From positions 1 to 64,000 of the forward strand of contig NZ_ATHI01000007.1 of assembly GCF_000422245.1 (NCBI RefSeq): a stretch of 64,000 nt of DNA, given 5' to 3'. Positions 62,256-64,000 of this stretch are shown here, one piece after another. The notes under the pieces were generated by a model. It searched no databases. It was given only the letters and a program-made list of their open reading frames with translations, and had not been told where the DNA came from. Position 1 is the stretch's first letter, and the number at the start of each line of letters is the position of its first letter. The translations under genes were made by a program, and so were the position numbers. Origin of the DNA: Alkalidesulfovibrio alkalitolerans DSM 16529. GTDB lineage: Bacteria; Desulfobacterota; Desulfovibrionia; Desulfovibrionales; Desulfovibrionaceae.

Positions 62256-64000
62256 TGTTCAGTTCCACCACGGCTAGGGTTTGCAGCCTGATCTCCGCCG
62301 GAATCTCCGCTTGCGAGACAACAGGCAATGTCGGGATGAACCTAAGCACGATCTGGGCCAAATGCGCCCTGATGACCGGAGAAGTCAGGAGCACCGGCTG
62401 CCCGTCCGTAACCAGGGCGGCCTCGGTGACGTTGTTGATGGCCTGGATGATCTGTTGGGCTTTCATGGGGTCGAGCGCCATGTAGGCCCCCTGATCAGTC
62501 TGGCGCAGGGATTCCTGCAGATGCCGCTCGATGGAGTGGTCCAGGGTGATGATCGGCAGGGTACCGTCTTTGGCCAAGTATTGTTTGACGATGGTCCGGC
62601 CCATGCGCGAGCGCACGTATTCGGTGAGCTGATCCGGGTCCTTGATGCCCTGGCCGTAGTCCGCCAAGGCCTCGACGATGGTCAGGAGGTCGCGGATGGA
62701 GACGTTCTCGCGCACCAGGTTCTGCAGCACCTTCTGGACCGTGCCGATCTGCATCACGCCGGGTACGAGATCATCTACGGCCTTGGGCGCGCGTTTGTGC
62801 AGATTGTCGAGCAGGGCCTGGACTTCCTGCCGTCCAAGGAACTCGTGCAGGTTGCGCTTGAAGACTTCGGTAAGGTGCGTGGCGATGACCGTCGAGGGAT
62901 CGACCACGGTGTAGCCCGCGAGCATGGCCTCTTCTTTCTGGGCCTCCGGCACCCACAAGGCCGGAAGATTGAAGGCGGGCTCGCGCGTCTCCACACCCTT
63001 GATGCGGTGCTTCACGTCGCCGGGGTCCATGGCCAGCAGGTGGTCCACCAGGATTTCGGCCGAGGCCAGTTCGTTGCCCTTGACCAGCACGGAATACTGC
63101 CCCGGATTGAGTTGCAGGTTGTCGCGAAGGTGCAGCGACGGAATGATGACGCCCATGTCCAGGGCGAACTGTCGCCGGATGGAGCGGATGCGGGCCAGAA
63201 GGTTGCCGTTTTGTTCCTCGTCCACGAGCGGGATGAGCCCGTAGCCGACCTCCAGTTCCAGAGTGTCCAGGGGCAGGAGCGCCTGCACCTCCTCGGGAGT
63301 GTCCAGGGCGCGTGAGGCGTCCGGCCGCTTGTCGGACGAGGCTTCCTCCATCTCGGCAACGTTTTTGGCCGCGACGCGCGAGACCAGGAAGACGATGCCC
63401 GAAAGGGCGAGGAAGGGCAGCGTGGGCATGCCCGGCACGATGCCGAAGATCAGCAGAATGACGGAAACCAGGCGCAGGGCGCGCGGGTGCATGGTGAACT
63501 GGCCGATGAATTCCTCGCCCATCTTCGCCTCGGCCGCGGCGCGCGAGACGATGATGCCCGCCGAGGTGGCGATGATGATGCTCGGGATGGTCGAGACCAA
63601 GCCGTCACCGATGGTCAGCAGGGTGTATACCTCGGCAGCCTCGCGCCAACTCATACCCTTCATGGCGATGCCGATGAACAGGCCGCCGATGATGTTCACG
63701 GCCGTGATCATCATGCCCGCTTTCACGTCGCCCTGCACGAACTTGGACGCACCGTCCATGGCGCCGTAGAAGTCGGCCTCCTTGCGGACCGTCTCGCGCC
63801 GCCGCGTGGCCTCTTTCTCCTCGATGAGTCCGGCATTGAGATCGGCCTCGATTGCCATCTGTTTGCCGGGCATGGCGTCCAAGGTAAAACGGGCAGCCAC
63901 TTCCGCGATGCGCGTGGTGCCTGCGGTGATGACGACCTTGTTGAGGATGAAGAGGATGAGGAAGATGACCACGCCGATCAGGTAGTTGCCGCCGACCACG
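62245..64000 (-). CDS. flhA: Flagellar export protein FlhA (C-terminal part, cut by window edge)
   Basis: FlhA is the main export-gate protein of the flagellar type III apparatus. At least 584 C-terminal residues are present; the N-terminal membrane part lies beyond the window. Visible are VVITAGTTRIAEVAARFTLDAMPGKQMAIEADLNAG (the conserved cytoplasmic loop, read in parts), several membrane helices up to about residue 230 of the fragment, and the cytoplasmic domain binding chaperone-substrate complexes. The gene continues past the right edge, so no start is given. Confidence 0.96.
   Translation of the reverse strand, partial: VVGGNYLIGVVIFLILFILNKVVITAGTTRIAEVAARFTLDAMPGKQMAIEADLNAGLIEEKEATRRRETVRKEADFYGAMDGASKFVQGDVKAGMMITAVNIIGGLFIGIAMKGMSWREAAEVYTLLTIGDGLVSTIPSIIIATSAGIIVSRAAAEAKMGEEFIGQFTMHPRALRLVSVILLIFGIVPGMPTLPFLALSGIVFLVSRVAAKNVAEMEEASSDKRPDASRALDTPEEVQALLPLDTLELEVGYGLIPLVDEEQNGNLLARIRSIRRQFALDMGVIIPSLHLRDNLQLNPGQYSVLVKGNELASAEILVDHLLAMDPGDVKHRIKGVETREPAFNLPALWVPEAQKEEAMLAGYTVVDPSTVIATHLTEVFKRNLHEFLGRQEVQALLDNLHKRAPKAVDDLVPGVMQIGTVQKVLQNLVRENVSIRDLLTIVEALADYGQGIKDPDQLTEYVRSRMGRTIVKQYLAKDGTLPIITLDHSIERHLQESLRQTDQGAYMALDPMKAQQIIQAINNVTEAALVTDGQPVLLTSPVIRAHLAQIVLRFIPTLPVVSQAEIPAEIRLQTLAVVELNNAG

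Overview
The window reads as a GC-rich chromosomal segment of a sulfate-reducing deltaproteobacterium, most likely a member of the Desulfovibrionales. Pointers are HypD/HypE hydrogenase maturation, an anaerobic-type CbiK/CbiL cobalamin route, a TAXI-type TRAP transporter, a MucR-like regulator, a Fur-controlled DUF2325 protein, a PglB/STT3 enzyme and a selenocysteine-type peptide cassette. This is inferred from gene content and style; no database was searched. Gene density is high, most starts have a clear Shine-Dalgarno, and TGA is an ordinary stop in neighbouring genes.

Layout: 1-8 kb, on the minus strand, carries a periplasmic binding lipoprotein with gatC-gatA, then hrcA-grpE-dnaK and rfbB-rfbD. 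At 9.8-10.4 kb are tRNA-Val(CAC) and trmL. At 10.6-13.9 kb is a TRAP-TAXI transporter. At 14-16 kb are cbiB and a MucR-type regulator. At 16-25 kb (minus) are ndk-proC, a three-gene ABC importer, and nth-like/envC/ctpA/polysaccharide-deacetylase cell-envelope genes. At 24.9-27.0 kb is an STT3/PglB oligosaccharyltransferase.

At 27.5-29.6 kb is the most unusual locus: a small gene with two in-frame UGA codons, each inside an identical Ser-Gly-UGA-Gly-Gly motif, followed by a radical SAM/SPASM enzyme. I read it as a RiPP-like peptide with two selenocysteines plus its maturase, resembling what I remember as the selenobiotic or SbtA/SbtM type. A normal gene caller would miss the peptide because it sees a stop at codon 32.

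At 29.6-32.2 kb (minus) are dut, an acetylornithine-type aminotransferase and prmA. Glycogen metabolism follows (glgP; later glgA, a lone CBM48 protein, glgB), with a PilZ protein, cbiK-cbiL, a TrmH methyltransferase, a Sua5-type protein and a NUDIX hydrolase between. A 760-base gap at 38.7-39.5 kb holds an orphan sigma-54 promoter and a long palindromic repeat. At 43.9-50.6 kb are pdxA, a TPR protein, carA and an envelope cluster (HD protein, ddl, waaA, kdsB). At 50.7-52.8 kb is hypDE, followed by cheV, ispH, a dus gene and an iron-regulated DUF2325-TPR pair. The right end (56.8-64 kb, minus) is a flagellar/chemotaxis operon, flhA-flhF-flhG-fliA-cheY-fliL and small companions, with flhA running off the edge.
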